Shown piece after piece: positions 22,768 through 32,317 of a stretch of DNA of 64,000 nt (position 1 is the stretch's first letter; every line of letters begins with the position of its first letter). This stretch comes from Fontibacillus phaseoli. GTDB lineage: Bacteria; Bacillota; Bacilli; Paenibacillales; Paenibacillaceae. Made by a program: the position numbers and the translations under genes. The stretch is taken from contig NZ_QPJW01000003.1 in assembly GCF_003337355.1 (NCBI RefSeq), positions 287,531-351,530 of the forward strand. The letters are read 5' to 3'. The notes beneath the pieces were generated by a model. It saw only the letters and a list, made by a program, of their open reading frames with translations. It was not told the DNA's origin and did no database searches.

Positions 22768-23877
22768 TTATCGAATCATTCCCGTATATTTAATTTCCAT
22801 GTCGGCTTTCACTTGAAATTCCAGATTAGGATATAACCGTTTCCAATCCTCCTGCTCGGTTGCATTGTTCCAGTTTCTTGAATAATAGCGAAGTCCCCAG
22901 CCGATGGGATCCAGCCCGGTAGCCTGAATTTTCTTCAGCAATTGCTCCCCGTCCTTTTTCCATTTTTCACCGGCCGCTTTTGAATACCCCCTCATTACGG
23001 GTCCGGTAACCGATGTGCCAACCGTATTTTCTTCCAATACTGCCCTCCCGGAAAGTGTATATTGGATCACCGCTTTTCCGTCTTTCCCTCCTTGAATCCG
23101 GTATCTCGATTTCGAAGCTTCCAGATTATAATCAAAGGAAGTGCCTTCTGCGTCTACCCTGAAGCTGGAACGCAAGTTGTGTGACGTTAGCAGATTATAA
23201 ATTCGGGTCTCTTCCGGAGACAGTACGGTGACCATCTTTTTCTTATTAAAGAGCGCCAGCTTATCGATGACGAGCATATCCGGATGTTTCGCCTCGACGA
23301 TCGGCATAATGGGGTCAAGTCCACGTTCGGTAACCCTCCGTTTTAAGTCGTATGAATAGACTGTCTTAATGTACGGAGATTCCGTTCCCTCTTTACCAAG
23401 TCCGAGGATCAGGGCATTCCCAGGCAACCGCTCGCTTTTGGTCTGCATTTGAACCACTTCCTTGGCGTTAGGCATACCTACCGCGCAATACATAATCAAC
23501 TGGATATCCCGGCGGCGGCTGGACCAGTCAACGATGGGAGTGATGTTGTTCCTGACAAGAGACTCCCCGTAAATCAAGGCCTTGCAATGGCTGAAGTCCA
23601 CTTCCTTATCCATCTTTGATTTGGCCAACCGGATCGCTTCCGGCACGCTCTCCGCGACTTCCGTTATAACAACCGATTCCTGGCTTCGTTTTGTCGGATC
23701 CCCTTCCGGTATGCCCATTTTAAGCGTCACTTCGAACTGGTCTCTTTTTTTAGGGTCATCAGGACGATCGATCCCGATCGCAAGTACGAAGGATCGCTTA
23801 TCGATGTCCTTAAACTGGCAGCCGGATAAGGTACCCGACAGCAGGATAGCCAGCAGGCAGCAGATTCCTTTTTTCAT
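22768..23877 (-). CDS. Spore germination receptor C subunit (GerAC family)
   Basis: A lipoprotein of 369 residues (hydrophobic start, LSGC lipobox near residue 20). It starts CQFKDIDKRSFVLAIGID, the usual GerC opening (D-K-R, then L-A-I-G-x-D). It is anchored on the outer face of the spore inner membrane and works with the A and B subunits to sense germinants. The start overlaps the B-subunit stop by 4 bases (ATGA), so the two are translationally coupled. Confidence 0.93.
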   Translation of the reverse strand: MKKGICCLLAILLSGTLSGCQFKDIDKRSFVLAIGIDRPDDPKKRDQFEVTLKMGIPEGDPTKRSQESVVITEVAESVPEAIRLAKSKMDKEVDFSHCKALIYGESLVRNNITPIVDWSSRRRDIQLIMYCAVGMPNAKEVVQMQTKSERLPGNALILGLGKEGTESPYIKTVYSYDLKRRVTERGLDPIMPIVEAKHPDMLVIDKLALFNKKKMVTVLSPEETRIYNLLTSHNLRSSFRVDAEGTSFDYNLEASKSRYRIQGGKDGKAVIQYTLSGRAVLEENTVGTSVTGPVMRGYSKAAGEKWKKDGEQLLKKIQATGLDPIGWGLRYYSRNWNNATEQEDWKRLYPNLEFQVKADMEIKYTGMIR

Positions 23878-24980
23878 GTCTTTTTTGCGCTCCTTCCCTT
23901 CGCATAAAACATCACACCCATCAGCAGTAATTCATTAAGAAAGCGGATATTTAAAAACCATTGCCCTAATTGGCCCAGCCTGACCTGGTCCAAGAAATTC
24001 ATAATTATAATCGTAGCTGCCGAGAAGGGGACAAGAACCCACCAGTCCATTTTTTTGCCCGGCTTTTTCCCCTCCTTCGACTGAAAAGCGCCTTTGAACA
24101 ATTCCAGGCCAACATGCCAATGAAGCACCGTACTAACAAGGGCTAGAGTCAGGTACGTCGTATAAAACAAAAAGAGAACCCGCTCGATAATAAACAATTC
24201 CATCCGGATGGAGTCCGCTGTGGAAAACCAGCTATACACATGTTCTTCCACGCCGATCGTCCCGTGATAGCCGACGGGAACCAGAAAGGTGACGAGCAGA
24301 ATCATCAATCCAACCACCGGAATCATCCAAAAGTGCCGGGTTTTGATCTGTTTGAAATTCCGGTTAAAGATGGCGAGATTGAAGTAGCCTGAAAAGATAA
24401 AAGTGGCACCGGCCAGGGATACATACTTCGGTCTGGTCCACATAAACGTTACGACCTGCATAACCGCGTCCCAATTAAAGGCCGGATTTATAAATGCCTT
24501 TACAAGCATATAAACGATGATAGGCGTAACGAGAAACAACAAGGTTTCAAGCGCGTACAGAATCGATTCGGAGGACAGTCGGCAGCAAATGGAGGTAAGG
24601 AGCAAAAATCCGAGAATGACAGCATACGAGGAAATGTCGGGACTAATAAAGCGGAGAGTGATGTCCACGAACGATAACATCGTTATAATCCCTGCCATAA
24701 ACCAGAAGAAGGCATACAAAATTAATAGCAAAAAGGAAAAGAATCTTGGCAGGGTAGCATTAAAAATTTCCGGGAGTCCCTGTCCTTTAAAGCCTTTAAT
24801 CGTATAAGTAAACCCGAAGAACAGCAAAGTTCCGATGAACGTGGATAGAAAGATCGACGGCAATGCCCCGTGAAATCTCGTAAAAACAAGCACCCGAGGA
24901 ACAAAATTGATGATATTGATCAGCGCGTTCATCAAGAACAAATAGTAGATATATTTGCTGCTCACCATCTCATTGCCCAC
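23874..24980 (-). CDS. Spore germination receptor B subunit (GerAB family)
   Basis: A membrane protein of up to 368 residues with about ten helices, from the amino-acid/polyamine/organocation transporter superfamily. It forms the ligand-binding transmembrane subunit of a germinant receptor. The start is ambiguous: GTG 24980 overlaps the A-subunit gene by 11 bases, while an ATG at 24968 would follow its stop directly. Second gene of ger operon 1 (A-B-C order). The germinant is unknown. Confidence 0.92.
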   Translation of the reverse strand: MGNEMVSSKYIYYLFLMNALINIINFVPRVLVFTRFHGALPSIFLSTFIGTLLFFGFTYTIKGFKGQGLPEIFNATLPRFFSFLLLILYAFFWFMAGIITMLSFVDITLRFISPDISSYAVILGFLLLTSICCRLSSESILYALETLLFLVTPIIVYMLVKAFINPAFNWDAVMQVVTFMWTRPKYVSLAGATFIFSGYFNLAIFNRNFKQIKTRHFWMIPVVGLMILLVTFLVPVGYHGTIGVEEHVYSWFSTADSIRMELFIIERVLFLFYTTYLTLALVSTVLHWHVGLELFKGAFQSKEGKKPGKKMDWWVLVPFSAATIIIMNFLDQVRLGQLGQWFLNIRFLNELLLMGVMFYAKGRSAKKT

Positions 24981-26310
24981 CCTTTACCTTCGAGTCCAAT
25001 GCAAACATTTTCATGTAAGGCCGGCCAAAGCTGCGCAATCCCGATAAGTACATGATCAACCCGACAATCGACACGACGATGCCTACCAGCCCGAAAGTAA
25101 TTGCAAACAGTACCATACCGTATTTGATTACACGAATGGTGTAGCCCATCATACTTAATGGAATAATGAAATTGGAAATCGCCACGGCCGATACCAGAAT
25201 AATCATGATATTGCTGACCAGCCCGGCCTGGGTGGCCGCTTGCCCCAAAATCAAACCGCCAACCGTCGTGGCAGTCGGACCAATTGCTTTTGGAAGCCGT
25301 AAGCTCGCCTCCGTCAAAAATTCCATCATCAGCAGCATTAGAAAGACTTCCATAAAGGAGGGATAAGGAACGGCCGCTCGGCTGCCCGCAATCAATAAAG
25401 AAATTTGTACTTTCAGAATTTCAGGGTTGTAAGAGGCAAAAGTGACATAAAGCGCCGGAAGCGTCAGCGTCAGAAACAAGCCGATATAACGGATGATTTT
25501 CAGAAACCATCCGACCAGCGGAACTTGTATTTTATCATCCATAGCCGTGAAGAAATCGCTAAATACGACCGGGGCAATAATGGCAAATCCGTTGGAATCG
25601 ATAATTACCGCCACCTTACCCTCCGCAATATTAAAAACTACCCGATCGGGTCTCTCGGTGACGACCATCGTCGGAAAGATACGGAACCGTTCGGGAGTGA
25701 TATATTTCTCCAGTTCCCCGGCAGATTGCAAAATATCGATATCGACATCCGCAATCCTTTTTTTCATTTCCTTAAGCACTTGTTGATCCACCCGATCGTT
25801 ATCGTACAGAATGGCCACCGAAGTATGGGACACTTTTCCCAGCGTAAGCATGTCCACTTTCAGTGCTGCAGATTGGTATCTCCGCCGGATGAGATTCAGG
25901 TTCATCTCAATGCTTTCGCTCAGTGCATCCCGGGGGCCTTGAACAATCGATTCGTTTACCGCCTCACCCACCCCGCTGGATTCCACCTTGACGGCATCGA
26001 ACAAATAGCCGCGGGAAGCGATTCGTATGTACGCAAATCCTTTCAGCACATACTCAAGGATCTGCTGGCGTTCACCAGTCTGGATCGTACCCGGAAAAGA
26101 AGAGATGTAGCTCTCAAAAGCCTTCACATCCTCCATCTCATAACCGGGAACGATAACATAACGGCTTATCGTATCGGAATTGGTCAGACTTCTCAAATAT
26201 TGCAGCCCGATTTCACCGGAAGAACCGAGCATCCGCTGCTCAAAATCCACCTGTCCCGACATCGTCTCAGATAACCAGGATACTTCCTGTTCTCTCGTCT
26301 TCGAACTCAT
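24970..26310 (-). CDS. Spore germination receptor A subunit (GerAA family)
   Basis: A protein of 446 residues with a soluble N-terminal part (about 1-240, including VVTERPDRVVFNIAEGKVAVI) and a C-terminal block of about five helices. The family segment ASLRLPKAIGPTATTVGGLILGQAA is clear. It starts ATG 26310 with AAGGAGGG upstream. First gene of ger operon 1. The N-terminal soluble part is shorter than that of the second A subunit in this window (496 residues). Confidence 0.93.
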   Translation of the reverse strand: MSSKTREQEVSWLSETMSGQVDFEQRMLGSSGEIGLQYLRSLTNSDTISRYVIVPGYEMEDVKAFESYISSFPGTIQTGERQQILEYVLKGFAYIRIASRGYLFDAVKVESSGVGEAVNESIVQGPRDALSESIEMNLNLIRRRYQSAALKVDMLTLGKVSHTSVAILYDNDRVDQQVLKEMKKRIADVDIDILQSAGELEKYITPERFRIFPTMVVTERPDRVVFNIAEGKVAVIIDSNGFAIIAPVVFSDFFTAMDDKIQVPLVGWFLKIIRYIGLFLTLTLPALYVTFASYNPEILKVQISLLIAGSRAAVPYPSFMEVFLMLLMMEFLTEASLRLPKAIGPTATTVGGLILGQAATQAGLVSNIMIILVSAVAISNFIIPLSMMGYTIRVIKYGMVLFAITFGLVGIVVSIVGLIMYLSGLRSFGRPYMKMFALDSKVKGGQ

Positions 26311-26439
26311 ATCCGATCCCTCCTTACTTGCAAATAGCCCCCGGGAGTCCCAATGCAGGTGAACCTATTTTGCCAACAAATCCCGTTTCTCATTCATGAT
26401 CGGACAGCCGGTAACTCCAGCCGGAACATATGCACAAAT

Positions 26440-26472
26440 CAAAAAGACTCCGCCGCAGCGAAGTCTCTTTTT
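26440..26472 (-). terminator. Terminator of the diguanylate cyclase gene
   Basis: AGACTTCGC pairs with GCGGAGTCT on the minus strand (about 26445-26466, one G-T wobble) and is followed by TTTTTG. The plus-strand side is also T-rich, so it may work in both directions. Confidence 0.8.
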
Positions 26473-26501
26473 ACAACTTATGAACAATGAAAATAGCAAG
26501 T

Positions 26502-27578
26502 TTAGAGGGAGGCCCGGCAAACCCGGTTTCTGCCCGATGATTTCGCCTCGTACAAGGCCTGATCCGCCCGCTCAAACAGCAGCAACTCATCGATATCCGG
26601 ATAAGTAGCACTGCCGGCCGAGATGGTCACTTTGATTTCGGTTCCGTCCGGCAGATGAAACACGTGATTCTCCACATTCCGTCTCAACCGCTCGGCGATA
26701 GTTTCGATCTGATTGGCGTTGCAATCATCGACAATGACTGCGAACTCCTCTCCCCCTTTCCGGGCGATGTGGTCGCCTGGCCGGAACGTATCCCGCAGTA
26801 CGGTTGCCACCTGAGACAAAACCGCATCCCCGGCCGAATGGCCGAAGGTGTCGTTTACCTGCTTGAAATGATCAATATCAAGCAGCAATAAGGTAAAAGG
26901 TATCCGGTACCGATTCGCGGCGGCCGTTTGCTGTTTCATAATGATTTCGAATGCCCTGACATTAAACAAGCCGGTCAAAAAATCGCGGTGCGCCGCCTCT
27001 TTCATGATTTGCATGGAATCATCCGACCGTTTCAAATGCAGCATCATCAGGAACGTGAACAAGCCGCCAACTAAAAATACAATGCCGTAGGTGACAATGG
27101 GAACCCATTTATCGTCCTTAAGCAAAATCGAGAAAGTCAGCATCGAAAAAACCGCGGACAACGCCAGCGAGGGAACCCATTTTTGCAGCGATAACATGTG
27201 ACCTCTCAGGAATATGCTCGCTATAAACAATGTTCCCAACGCATTGATCGCCCCCATAATCGCGGCAGCATTCAACCCGCTAAGAAAATACAGACGATAG
27301 ATGGATATAATTATTGTCGTTATCGAGCCGGCGATCCAGCCCCCCATGGAAACGGAAACCAAGATGGGCAATTGGCGAAAATCGCTGTAGACGGTCGGGG
27401 TGATCGGGAAAGAGTAATACATTAACGAGATGCCGAACAGCCCTAAAGCAACTCCCAGCAAGAGCCGGGTTTTCAGCGTTTTCCGGTTGATATGATCATG
27501 CCATCTTCCCCATAGAATATTTCCAAAGAACAAAAAGGTCGTCAAAACAGTAAAATTGTTGATTAGACTTTGAAGCAT
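26502..27578 (-). CDS. Membrane diguanylate cyclase (5TMR-LYT sensor plus GGDEF)
   Basis: A protein of 358 residues. The first about 185 residues form six or so helices of the 5TM-5TMR_LYT type, followed by a GGDEF domain that makes cyclic di-GMP from GTP. The active site reads RKGGEEF (275-279), a working variant, and DIDHFKQVND binds metal and nucleotide. An inhibitory I-site, RPGD, lies 5 residues before GGEEF, so product feedback is likely. I chose the ATG at 27578 (AAAGGT upstream); a TTG at 27596 has no ribosome site. Monocistronic. Confidence 0.9.
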   Translation of the reverse strand: MLQSLINNFTVLTTFLFFGNILWGRWHDHINRKTLKTRLLLGVALGLFGISLMYYSFPITPTVYSDFRQLPILVSVSMGGWIAGSITTIIISIYRLYFLSGLNAAAIMGAINALGTLFIASIFLRGHMLSLQKWVPSLALSAVFSMLTFSILLKDDKWVPIVTYGIVFLVGGLFTFLMMLHLKRSDDSMQIMKEAAHRDFLTGLFNVRAFEIIMKQQTAAANRYRIPFTLLLLDIDHFKQVNDTFGHSAGDAVLSQVATVLRDTFRPGDHIARKGGEEFAVIVDDCNANQIETIAERLRRNVENHVFHLPDGTEIKVTISAGSATYPDIDELLLFERADQALYEAKSSGRNRVCRASL

Positions 27579-27804
27579 GCCATATTTACCTTTCAACAGT
27601 AATCAGTCCGACAAGCCCAATGAATAAGTACGGACAAGTAAAGCATATCACAAAAATAAGGAAACTACTCGCTATATTGTATTAATTATGGTTATTATTC
27701 GATATTCTTCGACAAAATTCAACATTTATTGCAATGCCTTTCCGGATGATTCCGCTTTCGAATCCGCTCATGTTATAATGTGCTTAAGTGTTGGAAGGGA
27801 GATC

Positions 27805-28569
27805 ATGACGATGAACGACACGGCGGCTGTCGATGAACAGGAGCCTATTGAAGTATGTCTTTTGGCCGGAAAAATCATGCTCCAAAGCGGGGCGGAAACA
27901 TACCGGGTGGAGGACACGATGACCCGGATTGCGAACGCCTTGGGCCTCGCCGGATCCCACAGTTACGTCACGCCCACAGGCATCATGTTTCAGTCCGATG
28001 ATATGAGATGGGCCAAGCTGATCCGGATCGTGGAACGGACCACCGATTTACAGAAGGTCGCTGCCGTGAATGACGTTTCGCGCAAGCTGACCAGCCGGGA
28101 TGTCACGGCTGCGGAAGCCCGGTCCCTGCTAATGGACATCGAAACTTCCAGGCACGCTTATCCGGTTGGTCTCCAAATCGCCGCTGCCGCGATATCAAGC
28201 GGGTGCTTCGCCTTGATGTTCCAAGGGAGCCTGTCTGATTTCCTTCCCGGCGTATTATGCGGCGGACTCGGCTTTCTCGCGTTCATCCTGCTTCATCGGC
28301 TTGTCAAAGTGAAATTTTTCGCGGAATTCACCGCTTCCTTTCTGATAGGTATAGTTGCTTCGCTGCTAGTGATGGCCGGAATCGGCAGAGAGCTCGATAA
28401 AATCATTATCGGGTCCGTTATGCCGCTCGTTCCCGGACTCTTGATCACCAACGCGGTCCGTGATCTGATGGCCGGCCATCTTGTTTCCGGGTTGTCCAGG
28501 GGCGCCGAGGCGTTTCTGACCGCCTTCGCCATAGGTGCCGGCATTGCGTTCGTGTTTACCATTTTATAA
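27805..28569 (+). CDS. ThrE-family exporter, large subunit (DUF1212)
   Basis: A protein of 254 residues. The N-terminal cytoplasmic domain has LLAGKIMLQSGAETYRVEDTM, TPTGIMF and DVSRKL, all DUF1212 marks, followed by five hydrophobic helices. Together with the next gene it makes a split threonine/serine exporter (the YjjP/YjjB arrangement). Start ATG 27805 with GGAAGGGAG upstream; the longer frame back to 27688 has no ribosome site. The pair is spaced by 25 bases and likely co-transcribed. Confidence 0.88.
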   Translation: MTMNDTAAVDEQEPIEVCLLAGKIMLQSGAETYRVEDTMTRIANALGLAGSHSYVTPTGIMFQSDDMRWAKLIRIVERTTDLQKVAAVNDVSRKLTSRDVTAAEARSLLMDIETSRHAYPVGLQIAAAAISSGCFALMFQGSLSDFLPGVLCGGLGFLAFILLHRLVKVKFFAEFTASFLIGIVASLLVMAGIGRELDKIIIGSVMPLVPGLLITNAVRDLMAGHLVSGLSRGAEAFLTAFAIGAGIAFVFTIL

Positions 28570-28594
28570 CCTTGAAAAGAGGACTTGATCTGTT

Positions 28595-29050
28595 ATGAAT
28601 CTGGTTCTGCATTTCATTACCAGCTTTATTGCCTCCGCGGCCTTCGGCATCCTGTTTAATGCCCCCAAGCGAACCTTGCTGCAGTGCGGATTTTCTGGCA
28701 TGCTGGGCTGGGCCGCCTACGTTTTGTTGGGTTACCGGCTCGATACCATATACGCTACCGTGGCGGCGACGATCATCGTCGGCGTTGTCAGCCAAATATT
28801 TGCCCGCACTTGCAAAAAGCCCGTCATCATCTTTAGTGTATCGGGAATCATTCCGCTGGTGCCCGGAGGCATGGCCTATGACGCAATGCGGAATTTCGTA
28901 GAAAAAGAATATAACACGGCGATTCAGCTTGCTGCGCAGGCATTCCTGATCTCCGGTTCCATCGCCATCGGACTGGTGCTGTCCGAAGTGCTCAATCAAA
29001 TCATTACCAAAATCGTGATTTCCCGGCCTAAAAAAGTCCGCGCCAAATAA
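28595..29050 (+). CDS. ThrE-family exporter, small subunit (DUF3815)
   Basis: A membrane protein of 151 residues with four to five helices, matching the C-terminal half of single-chain ThrE (KRTLLQCGFSGMLGW near residue 25, then GIIPLVPGGMAYDAM). It completes the exporter with the gene upstream. Start ATG 28595 preceded by AAAAGAGG. A short terminator follows the stop codon. Confidence 0.88.
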   Translation: MNLVLHFITSFIASAAFGILFNAPKRTLLQCGFSGMLGWAAYVLLGYRLDTIYATVAATIIVGVVSQIFARTCKKPVIIFSVSGIIPLVPGGMAYDAMRNFVEKEYNTAIQLAAQAFLISGSIAIGLVLSEVLNQIITKIVISRPKKVRAK

Positions 29051-29070
29051 GCCGGCAACCTGCCGGCTTG
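29049..29070 (+). terminator. Terminator after the ThrE pair
   Basis: AAGCCGGC and GCCGGCTT with a 5-base loop, overlapping the stop codon, then GAGATTTTC. Confidence 0.65.
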
Positions 29071-29100
29071 AGATTTTCAATGAAGTTGGAGCCCCGACTG

Positions 29101-29928
29101 CTAGACTTTGCTTTTCTTCATCCAAAACGAGTTGACAAATACGGTGGAGAACCCGGCCCTCAACATATTGTTGTGGCTGATGCTGCCGAATTCGACGTCG
29201 GCATACATTTTTTTGATCCCCATTGCTTTAGCCGTCCTGATCCGCTGCCGGATCAGCGCCGATTGGCAACCGTGCCCTCTAAACTCGGGAAACGTATAGT
29301 CATTGGCCGCATAACCTTCCTCCCCGCGGATGAACAAGGAGCACATGCCTGCCGGTTCCTCTCCAATCCAGGCGGTCCAATTCATGAAATCAGATCTGTA
29401 AAAATAACCATTCTTCCGGTCCATCAAATCCCGGTCAAAGGTTGCTTCGCCATTCGAGCGGGCGATCAAGCCGAGATACTCCTCCACATTCTTCCCGGTT
29501 ACCGGAACAAGCCTGATCTCCGACTCCTCTTTCATTTCCGGCGCCTGATCGACTTCCAGGGTCACAAAGGCAAGTTGCAACCGAGGTACATAGCCTTGCT
29601 CAGACAAAGCTTCCGCAAGTTCTCCGCTCTGTTTATCCGGAGTCAAGTCAAAACACGGGGAAATCCGGTGCTCCGCGTACAGATCCAATATTTCCGGCAA
29701 CCGGTCCAGCTCGTCCGGTCCGAATCCGATGACCCGGTTGTAATAGCTTGAACCGGGGGAACCTGCTTCGAGTAGGAGAGTCGTGGTCCCTATCTTAATC
29801 ATTTCCAACTTTTTATCCTTAGGCGACAGGGCGCGCTGCGCGTTAAACTGCGTCAAAGCCATCTCCAGTGCCGTAATTCGCTCCACCTCGGTCAAAACCG
29901 GGTTGGGCGAAGTTTTAAAATTATCCAT
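29101..29928 (-). CDS. GNAT-family N-acetyltransferase
   Basis: A protein of 275 residues. The C-terminal half is a GNAT domain: GEEPAGMCSLFIRGEEGYAAN, then TFPEFRGHGCQSALIRQRI (acetyl-CoA loop), and ISHNNMLRAGF. The N-terminal half looks like a degenerate GNAT-like domain. I chose the ATG at 29928 with AAGGAGGG upstream instead of the frame start at 29994. The substrate is unknown. It ends tail to tail with the ThrE pair. Confidence 0.82.
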   Translation of the reverse strand: MDNFKTSPNPVLTEVERITALEMALTQFNAQRALSPKDKKLEMIKIGTTTLLLEAGSPGSSYYNRVIGFGPDELDRLPEILDLYAEHRISPCFDLTPDKQSGELAEALSEQGYVPRLQLAFVTLEVDQAPEMKEESEIRLVPVTGKNVEEYLGLIARSNGEATFDRDLMDRKNGYFYRSDFMNWTAWIGEEPAGMCSLFIRGEEGYAANDYTFPEFRGHGCQSALIRQRIRTAKAMGIKKMYADVEFGSISHNNMLRAGFSTVFVNSFWMKKSKV

Positions 29929-30041
29929 TCCTACTCTCCCTCCTTCTTCTCCTGTCAAGAGATCGTGATATAATAACCTTCGTGCCGTTACCATTATTCA
30001 TATGAATATTCCTCCCCAAAGAAAGAAGATGAACATCAAAG

Positions 30042-30965
30042 ATGATCGCTCAAATTTTGCTGGACGTCGTTTTGCCCATTTTCGTGCTGATCGGTCTTGG
30101 AGCCTTAATGCAGCGGGCTTTTCGGCTGGATCTGTATACTCTTGCCAAAATCAATTTTTATTATATCACGCCTGCCGTCGTTTTCCTCAGCATGTACCAT
30201 TCCGAAATGTCGCCGGCGCTTCTGGGAAATGTTACATTATTTTATGCGTTGTATGTACTGCTTCTTTATGTTGTCAGCACGATTGTCAGCCGCCGCATGA
30301 AATTTAACCGCGGGATGAAGGCAGCTTTTACGAACAGCCTGATTCTCGACAATTCGGGGAATTATGGCTTGCCGATCAACCAGTTGGCTTTCAGAGGCGA
30401 TCCGCTGGCCGCTTCCCTCCAAGCGCTTATTATGACGTTCCAGAGCCTGGTTACCTTTACTTACGGCGTAATGTCGGTCCAAAGAGCCAAAACCGGCGGA
30501 ACCCTTAAAGCTGCCTTGATCGGCTTTCTTAAAATGCCGGTTCCCTATGCGCTCGTACTCGGCCTTGTCTTTCATGTCTTTCGAGTCCCTCTGCCGGAAT
30601 TCGCATCCAAGCCGCTGGGTTACATTTCCGATTCCATGGTCAGCGTGGCTCTGCTTACGTTAGGAGCGCAGATCGTAAAATACCCGCTGCGGCTGGACCG
30701 CCTCGACGTGTATATCAGCGTCATTTTGCGTTTGCTGATCGGCCCCGCCATCGGCTTGCTGCTCATTTTCCTGCTCGGCCTCAAGGGTGTACCGGCCCAA
30801 GCGCTGCTGATCGCTTCGGGGATGCCCACCGGCGTGAATAGTACCATACTGGCGGAAGAATACGACAATGAACCGGACTTCGCTTCGCAAACCGTACTGA
30901 TTTCCACGCTGCTCAATATCGTGACCATTACGGCCTTAATCTCCCTTGCCAAATATGTGGGGTAA
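30042..30965 (+). CDS. AEC-family transporter (auxin efflux carrier type)
   Basis: A protein of 307 residues with about ten helices in two halves, including DNSGNYGLPINQLAF near residue 103 and ASGMPTGVNSTILAEEY near 265, both characteristic of the AEC/bile-arsenite-riboflavin superfamily. Bacterial members carry dicarboxylates such as malate or malonate; the substrate here is unknown. Start ATG 30042, ribosome site weak. A strong terminator follows. Confidence 0.88.
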   Translation: MIAQILLDVVLPIFVLIGLGALMQRAFRLDLYTLAKINFYYITPAVVFLSMYHSEMSPALLGNVTLFYALYVLLLYVVSTIVSRRMKFNRGMKAAFTNSLILDNSGNYGLPINQLAFRGDPLAASLQALIMTFQSLVTFTYGVMSVQRAKTGGTLKAALIGFLKMPVPYALVLGLVFHVFRVPLPEFASKPLGYISDSMVSVALLTLGAQIVKYPLRLDRLDVYISVILRLLIGPAIGLLLIFLLGLKGVPAQALLIASGMPTGVNSTILAEEYDNEPDFASQTVLISTLLNIVTITALISLAKYVG

Positions 30966-30979
30966 GCGGGAGTAACGTC

Positions 30980-31025
30980 AAGAGGCCGGCGCCGGGGTTT
31001 TCCTCCGTCGCTGGCCTCTTCTCTG
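30980..31025 (+). terminator. Terminator after the AEC transporter gene
   Basis: AAGAGGCC (from 30980) pairs with GGCCTCTT (31013-31020), extended inward by GCG/CGC, then CTCTGTCC. The T tract is poor, but the stem is long. Confidence 0.6.
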
Positions 31026-31067
31026 TCCCATCCTGAATGTCACGTCGGCTTCAGATCAAGCCGCTGT

Positions 31068-31244
31068 TTACACTTCGGGCTTTGCGTTCATCTCATGAGC
31101 GGTTTGATGCCATTCTTTAATCATTCGCCGCAGAAATAGACCCTCTTGTTTTCCTAATCCATATTGGTTCTCCTTGGCGATCATCTCGCCAATCCGTCGT
31201 TTCAGCATCTCACTCCGGCGTTCCAACACTTCATCATAAGCCAA
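31068..31244 (-). CDS. Small helical hypothetical protein
   Basis: A 58-codon frame reading LAYDEVLERRSEMLKRRIGE, then MIAKENQYGLGKQEGLFLRRMIKEW. It starts TTG 31244 with GGGAGATG about 10 bases upstream. The product is highly charged and almost entirely helical, with no membrane segment. It fills most of an otherwise empty gap. Not recognised; I rate it as probably real because of the coding-like composition and the ribosome site. Confidence 0.55.
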   Translation of the reverse strand: MAYDEVLERRSEMLKRRIGEMIAKENQYGLGKQEGLFLRRMIKEWHQTAHEMNAKPEV

Positions 31245-31486
31245 GTAAAGTCATCTCCCAAATCCGTTGTATTAACGTTATTTTTACACATCTATTAGTA
31301 TAAACCTTACGGTTCGGGAGGAAAAACCGGCTGACTTCTCCTAATCCAGGATGAGAAATGCTGCTTTATCTCTACCCTACTGTAATGCGATCTAGCCGTA
31401 AACTTCCTCCCGGATCCTGCCGGATGGTCCGGTTTCCTCCGGATCGTCTTTAGAAGCAATTTGCGCTGCCTGTGTAGCTCCCACGA

Positions 31487-32317
31487 TCAACCCTTCACGG
31501 CTCCTGCCGTAAGCCCGCTGACAATGTACTTCTGTCCGAACAAATACAAGATGAATACCGGCAAAGAAGTCAGCACGAGATTGGCAAAAATCAGGTTCCA
31601 GTCCCGGCTGTATTTTCCGTAAAAATTATAAATGGAGAGCGGCATCGTCCAGGTTGAACTGTCGGTCAGGAAGTAAAGCGGAATCGTGATGTCGTTCCAG
31701 ACCGACATGAATACCATGATGGCTACCGTAGCATTTACGGGCAGAATCAGCGGCGTTACGATCCGGAAGAACACGCCGAATACACTGGCGCCTTCCAGGA
31801 ATGCCACTTCATCAAGTGCTTTCGGAATCGTTTTAATGAACCCGCTGTACAAAAATACGCTGAAAGCTGTGTTCAAAGAGGCATAAATCAGAATGACGCT
31901 CGGGATGCTCCCGTAGAATCCCAACCATTGAACGACGCGAATGGTCGTAATGGTCGACATCGGGGCGATCAGACCCATAAAGAAAAACATGTAAAGCGTA
32001 TTTGCCAACTTCGTTTCCCGGCGAACCAGAATAAAGGAAGCGGCCGAAGACGCGACAATGTTGATGGCCGACGAAATTCCCGTGATCCACAAGCTGTTCA
32101 GAAAAGCCCTGGCAATCCCACCTTCCTCAAACACTCTAGCATAGTTGGAGAACATCCACTTCTCGGGAAGCTTCAAAGAGAAGCTGAGCACCTCGGCGTT
32201 CGTCTTGAACGAACCGAAAATCATGATCAGGACCGGGATAATGATCAGCAGCGAAGACAAAATCAGGATTGCTTCGACGATATAGTTACGTATGGCGAGT
32301 TTTCGAGTATATCCCAT
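31487..32317 (-). CDS. Carbohydrate ABC transporter permease (MalG type)
   Basis: A permease of 276 residues with six helices. The EAA loop reads DEVAFLEGASVFGVFFRIVTPLILP (about residues 167-191), and the end SGLTAGAVKG is typical of the MalG branch. Its ATG shares one base with the stop codon of the upstream permease (TAATG), so they are coupled. Third gene of the binding protein-permease-permease operon. No ATPase gene is present, as usual where one MsmX-like ATPase serves many transporters. Confidence 0.93.
   Translation of the reverse strand: MGYTRKLAIRNYIVEAILILSSLLIIIPVLIMIFGSFKTNAEVLSFSLKLPEKWMFSNYARVFEEGGIARAFLNSLWITGISSAINIVASSAASFILVRRETKLANTLYMFFFMGLIAPMSTITTIRVVQWLGFYGSIPSVILIYASLNTAFSVFLYSGFIKTIPKALDEVAFLEGASVFGVFFRIVTPLILPVNATVAIMVFMSVWNDITIPLYFLTDSSTWTMPLSIYNFYGKYSRDWNLIFANLVLTSLPVFILYLFGQKYIVSGLTAGAVKG

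Noticed and set aside
31394..31486. A 30-codon frame directly after the sugar permease gene on the minus strand
   Set aside because: It starts GTG two bases after the permease stop but has no clear ribosome site and no recognisable sequence; it could be chance.
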